A stretch of DNA of 64,000 nucleotides from NCBI GenBank assembly GCA_035622175.1, contig DASPVV010000081.1:1-64000 (forward strand), given 5' to 3'. The number at the start of each line of letters is the position of its first letter. Position 1 is the stretch's first letter. Source of the stretch: JAFAGX01 sp035622175. GTDB taxonomy: Bacteria > Acidobacteriota > Terriglobia > Terriglobales > Acidobacteriaceae. The translations under genes and the position numbers were made by a program. Below, piece by piece: positions 55,328 through 63,894 of the stretch. Under the pieces are notes generated by a model that saw only the letters and a list, made by a program, of their open reading frames with translations, was not told the origin of the DNA and did no database searches.

Positions 55328-57304
55328 CTAGACCAGCCACCAGGCCAGAAACTGGGCAAAAAGCTGGCTGCAGAAGGTCCAATCATTCACCAGCTTTCGC
55401 GCTGGGGCGGTCACGGCTTTGACCACGTAGCTGTTATTGAAATTGTTGCGATCGAGCTCGATCCGGTGTTCCGGATCAATCGCAACCGACTGTATGCGTG
55501 CTCTTTTTAGGTACGCGTATTTCACCCAGCGGTCCCGGCCATCCCAGTGCTCACGGATTCGCTCACCGTTCTCGAACTTCACTTCGAATTCGACGGGGAA
55601 AACAAAATCGTTGCGACGATGAATCCACAGGTTCGAGACGTATTCGGTCTGCCCGGGTTTTTCGTGCGCCTGTTCCCGATACCAGTCGAGGGGATAGGAG
55701 CTGACTTTGAGGACCTCATAATCAAGCACTTCCGTGCCGTACACCGCTTGGTTAAAGTACCAGCGCAGGTCCTTGCCGGAAACCTCCTCGATGGTCTTCA
55801 GAAAGTCTTCTTTGGTCGGGTGGGTAAAACGATAACGCAGGAAATAGGTGTGCATCGCCTGGCGCAGGTTGTCTTCGCCCAGGATACCTTCGAGGGTGAG
55901 CAACACGCAGGCGGTTTTGCCATAGCTGATCCCTCCATAGGAAGTAGAATCGGCATACTGCCATCCGTTACGAGCCATGGGATCGAGGTCGGCTGCTTCG
56001 AGATACTCTAGCCTGAGTGCCTCCCGGTCCCCCAGAGTGACACCCGCCAAATTGATGACCGAAGTCGCCGGGCCGAACACAGAGTCCAACACCTTGACTT
56101 CGCTGTAGCTATTGATGCCCTCATCCATCCACGCATCTTCAAATTCGTTCGTCGCCACCATCCCATACCAGTACTGATGCCCGAATTCATGCACCAAGAC
56201 CACTTCGGGAAGCAGCAAGCCTCGGGGTACGAACCAACTGGTTCCGCCGGTGATGAAGGTGGGATACTCCATGCCATACGCCGCAGAGCCAGGTTCGGGA
56301 TCGACCACGGTCAAGGTCTTGTACGGATAGGGCCCGTACCAGCGCTCAAAGCGGTCCATCGTTTCTTTGACAATCCGGTCATGCCGTTCGGCTTGGCTCC
56401 AGTGGGAAGGTTGCATCATGATCCGGATCTTCACCGGCCCCATGCTGCCCTGAAAGATGTCGTAATAATCTTTGTAGTGCGGGCTCACCGTCCAGGCGAA
56501 GTCGTGGATATCGTCGCCGTGATAAGTGACGGTTTTCGTGCCATCCCGGTTGTTGACCGTGCCGAGTTCAACTCCGCTCGCCCCCACAACTTCGTTCTGA
56601 GGCACGGTAAGCTTCACGTCATAGACGCCAAAATCGGCGAAGAACTCGGTGTAGGCGTGGAACTGGTGGCAATTCCACGCCCCCTGCCACCAGACCCCGA
56701 CCTTGGGAAACCATTGCCCAGCCAGCAGGAAATCCCGGTTCCAGCCAGTACGTTCCAAAGTTTCCGGAAACTGATCGTGAAACTTGATCTTGAACTCGAC
56801 GTATCCCTCTGGCGGAACCGGCTTGGGCAGGCGCACTTCGACAACTGTCTTGTCTTGTTGGTTGTCATCATCGGGATGAATAAACTGCAACTGAGAGGTG
56901 AGATCGCCTTGATCGACAACCTCAAACTTCTCGATCTCATCTCGACCGTAGCTCTTCGGATCCCACCGGTCGAACCTTTGCCCCCGCGTGCCCTCGCGCT
57001 TGCCCTCGCCGACCCAGGTTGAGGTTGGCTGAAACCCGTTGAGATAGAGATGAAAGGGGAAGGTGTCCAGCGCTTGCCCGGTGAGGTTGTGGTAGGTGAG
57101 GGTTTCCGACGCGTCCAGAGTGTGCCGCTCGGCATCGTAGCGGGCCTCGATGTCGTAGTGCACTACTCGCTCGGACAGCGGCGTCGGCGCGTTGATGGCC
57201 GAGAGGGTGGCCGGGATGGAGAGAGGGACACTGGCGACTTGAGCCCGTACTCCGATGGCTCCCGAGAGTAAGAAAATACACACCGACCCCGCGGGTTTGA
57301 GCAT
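55328..57304 (-). CDS. Secreted M1 family metallopeptidase
   Basis: 658 residues with a signal peptide (about 1-21). The N-terminal beta-domain (about 45-250) leads into a thermolysin-like catalytic domain with zinc ligands His372 and His376 and catalytic Glu373 in HEFGH, and the third ligand Glu395 in DEGINSY. The aminopeptidase exopeptidase motif (GAMEN) is altered to YGMEYPT at about 343-349, so strict aminopeptidase activity is not certain. It is shorter than full M1 enzymes and lacks the ERAP1-like C-terminal domain. It is divergent from blaI, with 284 bases between starts. Confidence 0.9.
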   Translation of the reverse strand: MLKPAGSVCIFLLSGAIGVRAQVASVPLSIPATLSAINAPTPLSERVVHYDIEARYDAERHTLDASETLTYHNLTGQALDTFPFHLYLNGFQPTSTWVGEGKREGTRGQRFDRWDPKSYGRDEIEKFEVVDQGDLTSQLQFIHPDDDNQQDKTVVEVRLPKPVPPEGYVEFKIKFHDQFPETLERTGWNRDFLLAGQWFPKVGVWWQGAWNCHQFHAYTEFFADFGVYDVKLTVPQNEVVGASGVELGTVNNRDGTKTVTYHGDDIHDFAWTVSPHYKDYYDIFQGSMGPVKIRIMMQPSHWSQAERHDRIVKETMDRFERWYGPYPYKTLTVVDPEPGSAAYGMEYPTFITGGTSWFVPRGLLLPEVVLVHEFGHQYWYGMVATNEFEDAWMDEGINSYSEVKVLDSVFGPATSVINLAGVTLGDREALRLEYLEAADLDPMARNGWQYADSTSYGGISYGKTACVLLTLEGILGEDNLRQAMHTYFLRYRFTHPTKEDFLKTIEEVSGKDLRWYFNQAVYGTEVLDYEVLKVSSYPLDWYREQAHEKPGQTEYVSNLWIHRRNDFVFPVEFEVKFENGERIREHWDGRDRWVKYAYLKRARIQSVAIDPEHRIELDRNNFNNSYVVKAVTAPARKLVNDWTFCSQLFAQFLAWWLV

Positions 57305-57523
57305 GCCGCAACCTCTGCTGCGCGTAGACTCAGCTTCGCTACAACATCATAGCGGAATGGCCCTGGCCGAGGTTGGATCCCTTCGTCTCTGCTCCCGGGG
57401 AACCCACCTCGCCGGGGCGCGTGCCCAGCAGGTGGGCGACAACTATCGGACTTCGCGCCGGAGAATGAGCCCGCCTCCTCCGCCGATCGATTCTGTACCA
57501 GGCAACCATCCTCAACGAGGGTG

Positions 57524-57541
57524 CAACTAAATGTTTAGTTG
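57524..57541. promoter_or_regulatory. Candidate BlaI operator 1, over the blaI promoter
   Basis: CAACTAAATGTTTAGTTG is a perfect 18-bp inverted repeat. Its right end overlaps the -35 box of the blaI promoter by three bases, so a bound dimeric repressor would block polymerase. The other near-copy in the window is at 59332-59349, upstream of the Deg gene. Confidence 0.75.
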
Positions 57542-57567
57542 ACGTTCTTGGATGTGGGTCGTCTAAA
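57539..57567 (+). promoter_or_regulatory. Promoter of blaI-M56
   Basis: TTGACG (57539-57544) and TCTAAA (57562-57567) are separated by exactly 17 bases. The -35 overlaps the 18-bp palindrome. Transcription would start near 57574, about 15 bases before the GTG start codon. Confidence 0.6.
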
Positions 57568-57588
57568 CAGTAGCGACCAGGAGGAGCT

Positions 57589-57972
57589 GTGCCGCCGACG
57601 AAATCCGCGACTCTGACCGAAGCCGAGCTGCGGCTCATGGAGGTGCTCTGGGAGAGGGGTTCCTCGACCGTGCAGCAAGTTCTCGAGGCCCTCCCGAAAA
57701 GGCCGGCCTTAGCCTACAACTCCGTGCTGACTACCATGCGCATTCTCGAGAAAAAAGGATACGTCAGGCACCTGAAGGATGGCCGGGCGCACGTGTATAC
57801 GTCCGTCATCGAGCGGCAAGAGGCTACGCGGTCGGAAATCAGTCATTTGGTGCATCGTTTCTTCAAGAATTCCCGCGACCTTCTCCTGCTGAACATGCTC
57901 GAGGAGAGCAGCATCGACGAGCAGGAACTAGACCGCCTGCGTCAGTTCTTCGAATCCGGGAAGCCAAAATGA
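57589..57972 (+). CDS. blaI: BlaI/MecI/CopY-family transcriptional repressor
   Basis: 127 residues from GTG 57589, with AGGAGGAG just upstream. Winged helix-turn-helix at about 8-75: LTEAELRLMEVLWERGSSTVQQVLEAL and the recognition region YNSVLTTMRILEKKGYVRHL, followed by the C-terminal dimerisation helices. In the BlaI/MecI system the dimer binds an inverted repeat and is inactivated by proteolysis triggered by a membrane M56 metallopeptidase. Both parts are here: the M56 gene overlaps this one by 4 bases, and a perfect palindrome lies on the promoter. It therefore probably represses its own operon and, via a second palindrome, the downstream Deg gene. Confidence 0.92.
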   Translation: MPPTKSATLTEAELRLMEVLWERGSSTVQQVLEALPKRPALAYNSVLTTMRILEKKGYVRHLKDGRAHVYTSVIERQEATRSEISHLVHRFFKNSRDLLLLNMLEESSIDEQELDRLRQFFESGKPK

Positions 57973-59315
57973 GCCTGACCCACTTTCAGCAGGCGATCGC
58001 ATGGATGGCGGAGCGGTTGTGCAACGGTGTGCCCGAAGGCATCGTCGTGGCCCTGCTTACCTGGTTTTCTTTGCGGATCGTCGGCGGCAAGAATTCGAGC
58101 ACGCGTTTTGCGGTTTGGGGCTTGGCATTCCTGACCATTGTTGTACTGCCGCTCGCCGGCGGTTGGACCGCGAGTTATTCCGCGAGCCACCGCAGCCTAT
58201 CGTCGGTGATTGCAGTCCCGATTTCCTGGGCGAAGCACCTAGTTTTGGTCTGGATGGCGATTGCCGCCGTGGGCTTGAGCCGAGTCGCCGTCGGACTGTG
58301 GAATTTAAGAACCCTGCGCGCCGATCATACCGCCATCGATCCGCGGTCGCTCCCTCCTGAACTGGAGCGCACCTTGCGAGAGTTCGAGCCTTGGCGCAGG
58401 GTGAGCGTCGGTGTTTCCCGGCGCCTGTCGGTTCCGGCAGCGATCGGCTTTTTTCAACCCATGATCCTGTTGCCGGCATGGACTCTGAGCGAGTTGTCAC
58501 CCGAGGAGCTGAACTCGATTCTGATCCACGAACTCGCTCACTTGCGCCGCTGGGACGACTGGACAAACCTGGGGCAAAGAATCATACGCGCACTCTTGTT
58601 TTTCCACCCCGCCATTTGGTGGATCGACCGACAACTCTCGTTGCAGCGGGAGATGGCGTGCGACGATCACGTATTGTCCCGAATCGAGAACCCTCGGAGC
58701 TATGCCGAGTGCCTGGTGACGGTGGCCGAAAAGAGCCTGTTCCGTCGCGGACTGGGGCTCGCACAAGCCGCCGTGAGAGGCATGCGGCAGACCTCCCGGC
58801 GAGTGGCGGAAATTCTAGCCGCGAATCATCCCCGGACAGTACGGGTCTGGAAGCCAGTGGTAGGTTTCGTTGCCGCGTTCTCTGCTCTCGGCGTGATGTG
58901 GCTGGCGCGAGCTCCGGAACTGGTGGTGGTTCGTGACCCGATGGCGGTCGCGGCGGTTGCTCGGCCGCTATCCTCGACAACGGCCAGGGCTCCCGAAAAT
59001 GCGGTGCTGGCCAAATTCGAGGGAGGCGGCAGCTGGGAGGGTCGCACCCACGCATCCGCGGTGCCGCCGCGTAACCTTCCTCAGCCCGACGGGTTTGAGG
59101 TTAGGGCGGTTCCGCGACGGTTCAAAGCCCAACTCAGGCCGGCCGCCACCTTGGCGGCCAGCCAAATGCCGATGGAAACGGTGGTGGTCGTGACGCGCAC
59201 CGAGTCCCAAGCAGGACCTCGATGGACGGTGTGTGTGTGGCGCATCAGCCTTGTCACCTCAGACTCGGGTGGACCCCAAAGCGCCCGGCCATTCGATTGG
59301 AGAGTACGAATTTAA
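57969..59315 (+). CDS. M56 family (BlaR1-like) membrane metallopeptidase
   Basis: 448 residues; ATG overlaps the blaI stop as ATGA. Membrane segments lie at about 22-38, 45-64 and 88-110, then the zinc-peptidase domain with HELAH (His187, Glu188, His191), preceded by an ILLPAWTLSELSPEELNSIL segment typical of BlaR1/MecR1, and the downstream Glu in QREMACDDHVL. Another membrane helix is at about 295-312. The C-terminal part (about 315-448) is not a penicillin-binding domain: it is a low-complexity, Ala/Arg/Val-rich tail. The signal sensed is therefore not obviously a beta-lactam. It would start the cleavage cascade that removes BlaI. Confidence 0.9.
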   Translation: MSLTHFQQAIAWMAERLCNGVPEGIVVALLTWFSLRIVGGKNSSTRFAVWGLAFLTIVVLPLAGGWTASYSASHRSLSSVIAVPISWAKHLVLVWMAIAAVGLSRVAVGLWNLRTLRADHTAIDPRSLPPELERTLREFEPWRRVSVGVSRRLSVPAAIGFFQPMILLPAWTLSELSPEELNSILIHELAHLRRWDDWTNLGQRIIRALLFFHPAIWWIDRQLSLQREMACDDHVLSRIENPRSYAECLVTVAEKSLFRRGLGLAQAAVRGMRQTSRRVAEILAANHPRTVRVWKPVVGFVAAFSALGVMWLARAPELVVVRDPMAVAAVARPLSSTTARAPENAVLAKFEGGGSWEGRTHASAVPPRNLPQPDGFEVRAVPRRFKAQLRPAATLAASQMPMETVVVVTRTESQAGPRWTVCVWRISLVTSDSGGPQSARPFDWRVRI

Positions 59316-59331
59316 AATTTTTTATGGTGAA

Positions 59332-59349
59332 CAACTAAACAATTAGTTG
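59332..59349. promoter_or_regulatory. Candidate BlaI operator 2, upstream of the Deg protease gene
   Basis: CAACTAAACAATTAGTTG has the same half-sites (CAACTAA / TTAGTTG) and overall length as the palindrome at 57524-57541. It ends 25 bases before the ATG of the Deg gene. A weak TTGGAG (59297-59302) and TTTATG (59321-59326) would place transcription start inside the operator. Confidence 0.7.
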
Positions 59350-59374
59350 CTAATAAATAAGGAGAAGAAAAACT

Positions 59375-60901
59375 ATGAAGACTTGGATCATGAAAGCTCA
59401 AAATGCGGTCAAGCGACACTTAGCGGTGTCGATGATCGCTCTTGCCGCTCTCGGGGCCTGGACCGGTTATGAAACCATCCGCCCGATGACGGCCAAGGCG
59501 GCGATGCCACCGGCAGCGGCAGCACCACTGGATGACAGCAGCATCAGTCCGCTGCTTTCGCTCGATCGCGCCATGGAGACTCTGGCGGCTCGCGTGACGC
59601 CGGCCATCGTCAACATTGCGGTCACGTCGAAAACCAAGCCGGCGCAGGCGGAGGGCGAAATGCCAGAAGAGATGCCGCGTGGGTTCGGCCCGTTCTCCGA
59701 TCCCAGGATGTTTCCCCATTCCGAGCACTCTCAGATCGAGCATGTGGGCGGCAGCGGAGTCATTGTTTCCCCCAGTGGCTACATTGTGACCAATCAGCAT
59801 GTGGTCGATGGTGCGGTCGACATCCGCGTCACGCTGAGCAATCGCAAGATCTTGTCGGCGAAACTGGTTGGCAGTGACCCGCTGACCGACTTGGCGGTCC
59901 TCAAGGTGGAGGGGAAAGATCTGCCTAGCGTACCTTGGGGCAACTCGGCGGACCTCCATCCCGGGCAGACTGTTCTGGCCTTTGGCAACCCGTTTGGCTT
60001 CCGCTTTACGGTGACGCGCGGAATCGTCAGCGCGCTGAACCGTCCCAACCCTTACTCCGATGATCCCCGCAAACCCGGCGGATTTATTCAGACCGATGCT
60101 GCGATCAACCAGGGCAACTCCGGTGGTCCGCTGGTCGACGTGCGCGGTGAAATCGTCGGCATCAACACCTTCCTGATCTCTCCCTCGGGCGCTTTTTCCG
60201 GCATGGGCTTCGCCATACCCAGCCAGATCGTACAGCCTACGGTCGACACGCTGATTCGTGACGGGAAGGTGACGCACGCTTACCTAGGGATTGGGATCAA
60301 CGACGTGACACCGGAAAACGCCAAGTTCTTCAAGGCGGGCGAGGCCACCGGTGCCGTCATTACCGAAGTGAACCCGGGTTCCCCGGCAGCGAATGCGGGC
60401 CTGAAAGTCGGCGATGTGATCACTGAATTCGAAGGCCAGAAGATCATGGATGCGACCGACCTGCAGGTTGTTGTGGGCGAGAAGCGTCCTGGCACGACGA
60501 TCAAACTCGGCCTGGTGCGGGACGGCAAGGCGATGACGATGCCGGTCACGCTCGAAGCCATGGGCAGCCACCCCAAGGCGACGAACGAAGTCAGTGAGAA
60601 CGGTGGCAAGATGCATTGGGGGCTCGGCCTGGCGGATCTGACTCCGGAGGTGCGGGACGAACTGCAAGCGCCAAGCGATCTGCACGGTGCGGTGGTCGAG
60701 GGCGTCGAACCGGGCAGTCCGGCAGATGATGCTGGCTTGCGCCAGGGAGACGTCATCACGCAGGTGAATCGCAGGAATGTCGGAAGTGCCTCGGATATAA
60801 AGCAGGCGCTTTCCGATGTGCCCAAAGGAGAGGATGCGCTGGTTCTGATTTGGGCAAACGGCGGCAGCGCCTTCCGCGTCTTGCACGCTCCAGGAGCATG
60901 A
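59375..60901 (+). CDS. DegP/HtrA-type periplasmic serine protease (Do family)
   Basis: 508 residues. The start has AAGGAGAAG about 7 bases upstream. A signal/anchor helix (about 15-32) precedes a trypsin-like domain with His142 (NQHVVDG), Asp172 (DPLTDLAVLK) and Ser249 (QGNSGGPLVD). Two PDZ domains follow (about 290-385, carrying GSPAANAGLKVGDVI; and about 410-500, carrying GSPADDAGLRQGDVI). Such enzymes degrade or refold damaged periplasmic proteins, with PDZ1 reading C-termini. A near-copy of the blaI operator overlaps its leader, so it is probably derepressed together with blaI-M56. It converges on bshB1 with a hairpin between. Confidence 0.95.
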   Translation: MKTWIMKAQNAVKRHLAVSMIALAALGAWTGYETIRPMTAKAAMPPAAAAPLDDSSISPLLSLDRAMETLAARVTPAIVNIAVTSKTKPAQAEGEMPEEMPRGFGPFSDPRMFPHSEHSQIEHVGGSGVIVSPSGYIVTNQHVVDGAVDIRVTLSNRKILSAKLVGSDPLTDLAVLKVEGKDLPSVPWGNSADLHPGQTVLAFGNPFGFRFTVTRGIVSALNRPNPYSDDPRKPGGFIQTDAAINQGNSGGPLVDVRGEIVGINTFLISPSGAFSGMGFAIPSQIVQPTVDTLIRDGKVTHAYLGIGINDVTPENAKFFKAGEATGAVITEVNPGSPAANAGLKVGDVITEFEGQKIMDATDLQVVVGEKRPGTTIKLGLVRDGKAMTMPVTLEAMGSHPKATNEVSENGGKMHWGLGLADLTPEVRDELQAPSDLHGAVVEGVEPGSPADDAGLRQGDVITQVNRRNVGSASDIKQALSDVPKGEDALVLIWANGGSAFRVLHAPGA

Positions 60902-60929
60902 GGCGTCGCTTCTTGCGGGCCGTGGGTTC

Positions 60930-60951
60930 GGAGCCTGCTTGCGCAGGCTCC
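60930..60951. terminator. Hairpin between the Deg and bshB1 genes
   Basis: GGAGCCTGC (60930-60938) and GCAGGCTCC (60943-60951) pair perfectly around a TTGC loop. It lies 29 bases after the Deg stop in a convergent gap. No T run follows. Confidence 0.5.
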
Positions 60952-61047
60952 GGCCCCGCTTCTGCCTGCGGGCGCATCCGCTCGACCCTGGATTCGAGTC
61001 CTGATTTGCCAAGAAAACCCGCTCCGGGCCGGCTCGGCGGGGCAAGC

Positions 61048-61785
61048 TCAAATGGACTTTACCGGAATCACCGTCAGATCTTCCACCAGTCCGACTTCCT
61101 TCTGCAGAAACGGTTCGGCATAGGTTACGCCGCCCAGCATGCCGTAAAAGCGCGCCATTGTTTCCACTCGCGATCGGATCTCGGACTGAGCGGGGAAAAG
61201 ATCCTTGCCCGCGTCCTGATCGCTGAACTGCGACCGGTACGCCATAATGGCCCGGAAACGGGTCTCGAACTGCTCGCTGATATCGACCACGAATGTCGGT
61301 CGGATATCGTGATAAAGCGTGGCGTAGATGATCTTGAAGGGGCGGTGTGGCGGCAGAGTTTCCCCCGACAACCCCGGCCGGGTCAGCGCCACCTTCGCCA
61401 ATCCAGCCACGAAGCATGCTTCGTATCCCAGTCCCGACGCCGTGTAGTGATCGGGATGACGGCCTTTCCAGTAGGGCAGGATGACGACCCCGGGGCGCTG
61501 GTCGCGAATGACCCGCGCCACCTTCAGACGATTCTCCCAGGTGTTTTCCACCCGGCCATCGGGTATATCGAGCGCCTGCCGCCACGAGACCTCAAGGAGA
61601 CTCGCCGCCTCCTCCGCCTCGCGTTTCCGGTCCGCCGCCGTGCCGCGCGTTCCCATCTCCCCTTGGGTGAGATCGAGAATGCCGGTGCGATGCCCGCGCC
61701 GCGCCATCTTCAGCAGCGTTCCTCCGCAGGTCTGCTCGGCGTCATCGCGGTGAGCGGCAATGGCAAGGACGTCGAGAGTTGCCAT
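61048..61785 (-). CDS. bshB1: N-acetylglucosaminyl-malate deacetylase (bacillithiol pathway, PIG-L family)
   Basis: 245 residues from ATG 61785 (MATLDVLA); another ATG two codons earlier and a longer frame to 61833 are possible, and no clear Shine-Dalgarno decides. The PIG-L/LmbE zinc fold has AHRDDAE (His12, Asp14, Asp15; usually AHPDD) and the second metal His in GRHPDH. The segments LDLTQGEMGTRGTAADRKREA and DIPDGRVE match the BshB1 group, which deacetylates GlcNAc-malate to GlcN-malate in bacillithiol synthesis. BshA and BshC are not in the window. It is on the same strand as ispA, downstream of it. Confidence 0.88.
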   Translation of the reverse strand: MATLDVLAIAAHRDDAEQTCGGTLLKMARRGHRTGILDLTQGEMGTRGTAADRKREAEEAASLLEVSWRQALDIPDGRVENTWENRLKVARVIRDQRPGVVILPYWKGRHPDHYTASGLGYEACFVAGLAKVALTRPGLSGETLPPHRPFKIIYATLYHDIRPTFVVDISEQFETRFRAIMAYRSQFSDQDAGKDLFPAQSEIRSRVETMARFYGMLGGVTYAEPFLQKEVGLVEDLTVIPVKSI

Positions 61786-62023
61786 AAGCATGTCAGCCGA
61801 AGAAGGATACAGACATACTTTGAAGCCAGGCAATCGCCCGGCGCGGGCGTGAAGGAGAGAAGCGCGCGGCGCAGACCAGCGTTGGTAGCGATGAATATGC
61901 CCAGCCGGAGGACACGCGAGTCGACCTCGATGGAGTTCATTCTACACGGGCAGGGGACGGCGGTTCGATGGCAGCGCCTCGGGCGCGCTTTCCTCGGACT
62001 CAGCCCTTTCGCAATGACACCAG

Positions 62024-62905
62024 TTATTTCTTTCGTTCCACCAGAAAGCGGGTCAGAGATTTTAATATTTCCGCTTGGGTTCCGAAGGCCTCGAGTGAAC
62101 TTAAGGCCTTCTGCACCAAGATATCGGCCTTCTTCAGCGACTCATCGATCCCAAACAATGCCGGATAAGTGGCCTTTTCCGCCGCGGTATCCTTTCCCGC
62201 CGTCTTCCCCAACTGCTCGGAGCTTTGCGTGACGTCGAGCACGTCGTCGACGATTTGGAAGGCCAGCCCGATGGCCTGTCCATAGCATCGCAGCCGCTTC
62301 ACCGCATCTTCGCTTGCTTCCCCGTATAGTCCACCGCTGACGGCGCTGGCCGTGATGAGAGCTGCGGTTTTGGACTGATGAATGTATTCGAGCGTGGCCA
62401 GATCGGGTTTTCGATGTTCCGCTTCCAAATCGACGACCTGGCCACCGATCATGCCGCCCAGCGTCCCGGTACCATGGGCAATCTCCTCGATGATGCCTAC
62501 GCGGGCCTCCGCCCGACACCTCAGTCGTGCCAGCACTTCATAGGCGCGGGTTTGTAGGGCATCTCCGGCTAGAATGGCAAGGGCCTCTCCAAAGGCTTTG
62601 TGGCAGGTGGGACGTCCCCGCCGCAGATCGTCGTTGTCGAGCGCCGGAAGGTCGTCGTGAATGAGGGAGTAGGTGTGCAGCATCTCCAAGGCCGCCCCCA
62701 ACTCCTCAATGCCGTCGGGAAGAGAACCGACGACCAAGCGACCGGACTCCATGCACAAGATGGGCCGCAAACGTTTTCCGCCGGCAAACACACTATGGCG
62801 CATGGCCTGATGGATGGAAACCGGATGCTGATTGGCTGTGGGCAGCAAACGGTGGAGGGCCGCGTCCGTGAGCTCCCGGCCGTGCTCGAGGGTAGCGGTG
62901 AGCAT
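62024..62905 (-). CDS. ispA: Short-chain polyprenyl diphosphate synthase (farnesyl/geranylgeranyl)
   Basis: 293 residues from ATG 62905; the frame runs back to 63280 but family similarity begins here. Aspartate-rich motif 1 is DDLPALDND (84-92), motif 2 is DDVLDVT near 231, and the Lys/Arg of GGKRLRP (42-48) is present. Length and the two residues between Asp pairs match bacterial IspA, which condenses IPP with DMAPP/GPP to farnesyl diphosphate, precursor of undecaprenyl phosphate and quinones. It lies between a receiver-like gene and bshB1 on one strand; these genes may share a transcript with xseB upstream. Confidence 0.92.
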   Translation of the reverse strand: MLTATLEHGRELTDAALHRLLPTANQHPVSIHQAMRHSVFAGGKRLRPILCMESGRLVVGSLPDGIEELGAALEMLHTYSLIHDDLPALDNDDLRRGRPTCHKAFGEALAILAGDALQTRAYEVLARLRCRAEARVGIIEEIAHGTGTLGGMIGGQVVDLEAEHRKPDLATLEYIHQSKTAALITASAVSGGLYGEASEDAVKRLRCYGQAIGLAFQIVDDVLDVTQSSEQLGKTAGKDTAAEKATYPALFGIDESLKKADILVQKALSSLEAFGTQAEILKSLTRFLVERKK

Positions 62906-63099
62906 GAGGCTGAGTATAGCAAGCCTCCATCTCAGAGCCTCAGGAGGGGAGGGAGTGCGAACCGGGAGCATGCGTCGGTCAGCTCGAAGATGACTCATCC
63001 TCGACGCGGCGCCTGGTGGGGGGGAATCACCACTCTCAAAGGGCTTCGACCGGGCTGCTCGAGGACTGGGGCGGCGTCGCTCTTGCGTGATCCGCCCCG

Positions 63100-63474
63100 T
63101 TACGCGGCGGCCGCGCGGGCGTGCGCCGAGCCAGCCAGCACCGCCCGGACGATGCCTTGGATATCCGACGAGGAAAAGACATCCAGGGCTCCAGCGTTCA
63201 AGGCCGCGGCCCACATTGCATCGTCCGCACAGCGATGGGTGCAGACAATGCTGGTGGCTGGAAAATCGCGGGCTAAGCACTCCACATCCGAAAACGAAGT
63301 TCTCTCCATGTCCACGATGGCTACACCGCTAGGATACTTGCTGATGCGGTTTCGCAGTTCGGTGAGTGAATGAACCTGGTGAAGGAACCGAAACGAATGG
63401 CTCAATGCAGAGACGAGAGATCGCTCGATCGCTGCGTCGCGCTGAAGCAGAACAACCACACTGTGCGGCTTCAT
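63100..63474 (-). CDS. Degenerate receiver-domain protein
   Basis: 124 residues with the alternating strand-helix pattern of a CheY-like receiver. The phospho-acceptor equivalent is Asp55 in VAIVDME, and the strand/helix SIVCTHRCADDAMWAAALNAGALDVFSSSD matches the alpha4-beta5 region. The acidic pair at the end of beta1 is missing (VVVLLQRDAAI has only one Asp), and the conserved Lys of beta5 is replaced in FSSSD. Phosphorylation is therefore doubtful; a phosphorylation-independent binding role is likely. It lies between ispA and xseB on the same strand. It starts with ATG at 63474. Confidence 0.65.
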   Translation of the reverse strand: MKPHSVVVLLQRDAAIERSLVSALSHSFRFLHQVHSLTELRNRISKYPSGVAIVDMERTSFSDVECLARDFPATSIVCTHRCADDAMWAAALNAGALDVFSSSDIQGIVRAVLAGSAHARAAAA

Positions 63475-63575
63475 ATTTCCCTCGGGCTTCTACCGTGTGT
63501 GTTTCACGGTGACCTGGCCATGGCCGGACGACGCCACCTGCGCCCATCGCCATGGACATCCCTGCTTCCCAGCGG

Positions 63576-63815
63576 TCACTTGCGGGTAGGTGGAACCTCG
63601 CTCAACGGTTCCAGGGGCTCCGCCTGGAGCTTGCCATTTTGCTTTAAAAGAATCTCCACTTTGCCTTCCGCCTGGTCCAATTCCTTGCGGCAAGTGGAAG
63701 AAAGCTCGATCCCCTCTTCAAAGAGGGTGAGTGACTTCTCGAGCGGTACTTCTCCCTTCTCGAGTTCCTGAACGATTTTTTCCAGGCGCTCAAGGCACTG
63801 TTCAAACTTCGCCAA
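63576..63815 (-). CDS. xseB: Exodeoxyribonuclease VII small subunit
   Basis: 79 residues from a TTG at 63815 with AAGGAG about 9 bases upstream. The family motif FEQCLERLEKIVQELEKGEVPLEKSL, followed by LFEEGIELSSTCRKELDQAE, is clear, and the length is usual. XseB forms a helical bundle that binds XseA; the complex degrades single-stranded DNA in both directions. XseA is not within the window. The C-terminal extension after residue 62 is short and variable. Confidence 0.92.
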   Translation of the reverse strand: MAKFEQCLERLEKIVQELEKGEVPLEKSLTLFEEGIELSSTCRKELDQAEGKVEILLKQNGKLQAEPLEPLSEVPPTRK

Positions 63816-63894
63816 TGCGGTCGCTCCTTACCCCGTATTGTAATCCACGTCACCTGGCAACGTCGCGCGCCATGTGAAGTTGTGGGAACGGGAT

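Noticed and set aside
60850..62232. 460-codon plus-strand frame opposite bshB1 and ispA
   Set aside because: Antisense to two genes with clear active-site motifs; its own translation is Arg/Ser/Pro-rich and unrecognisable.
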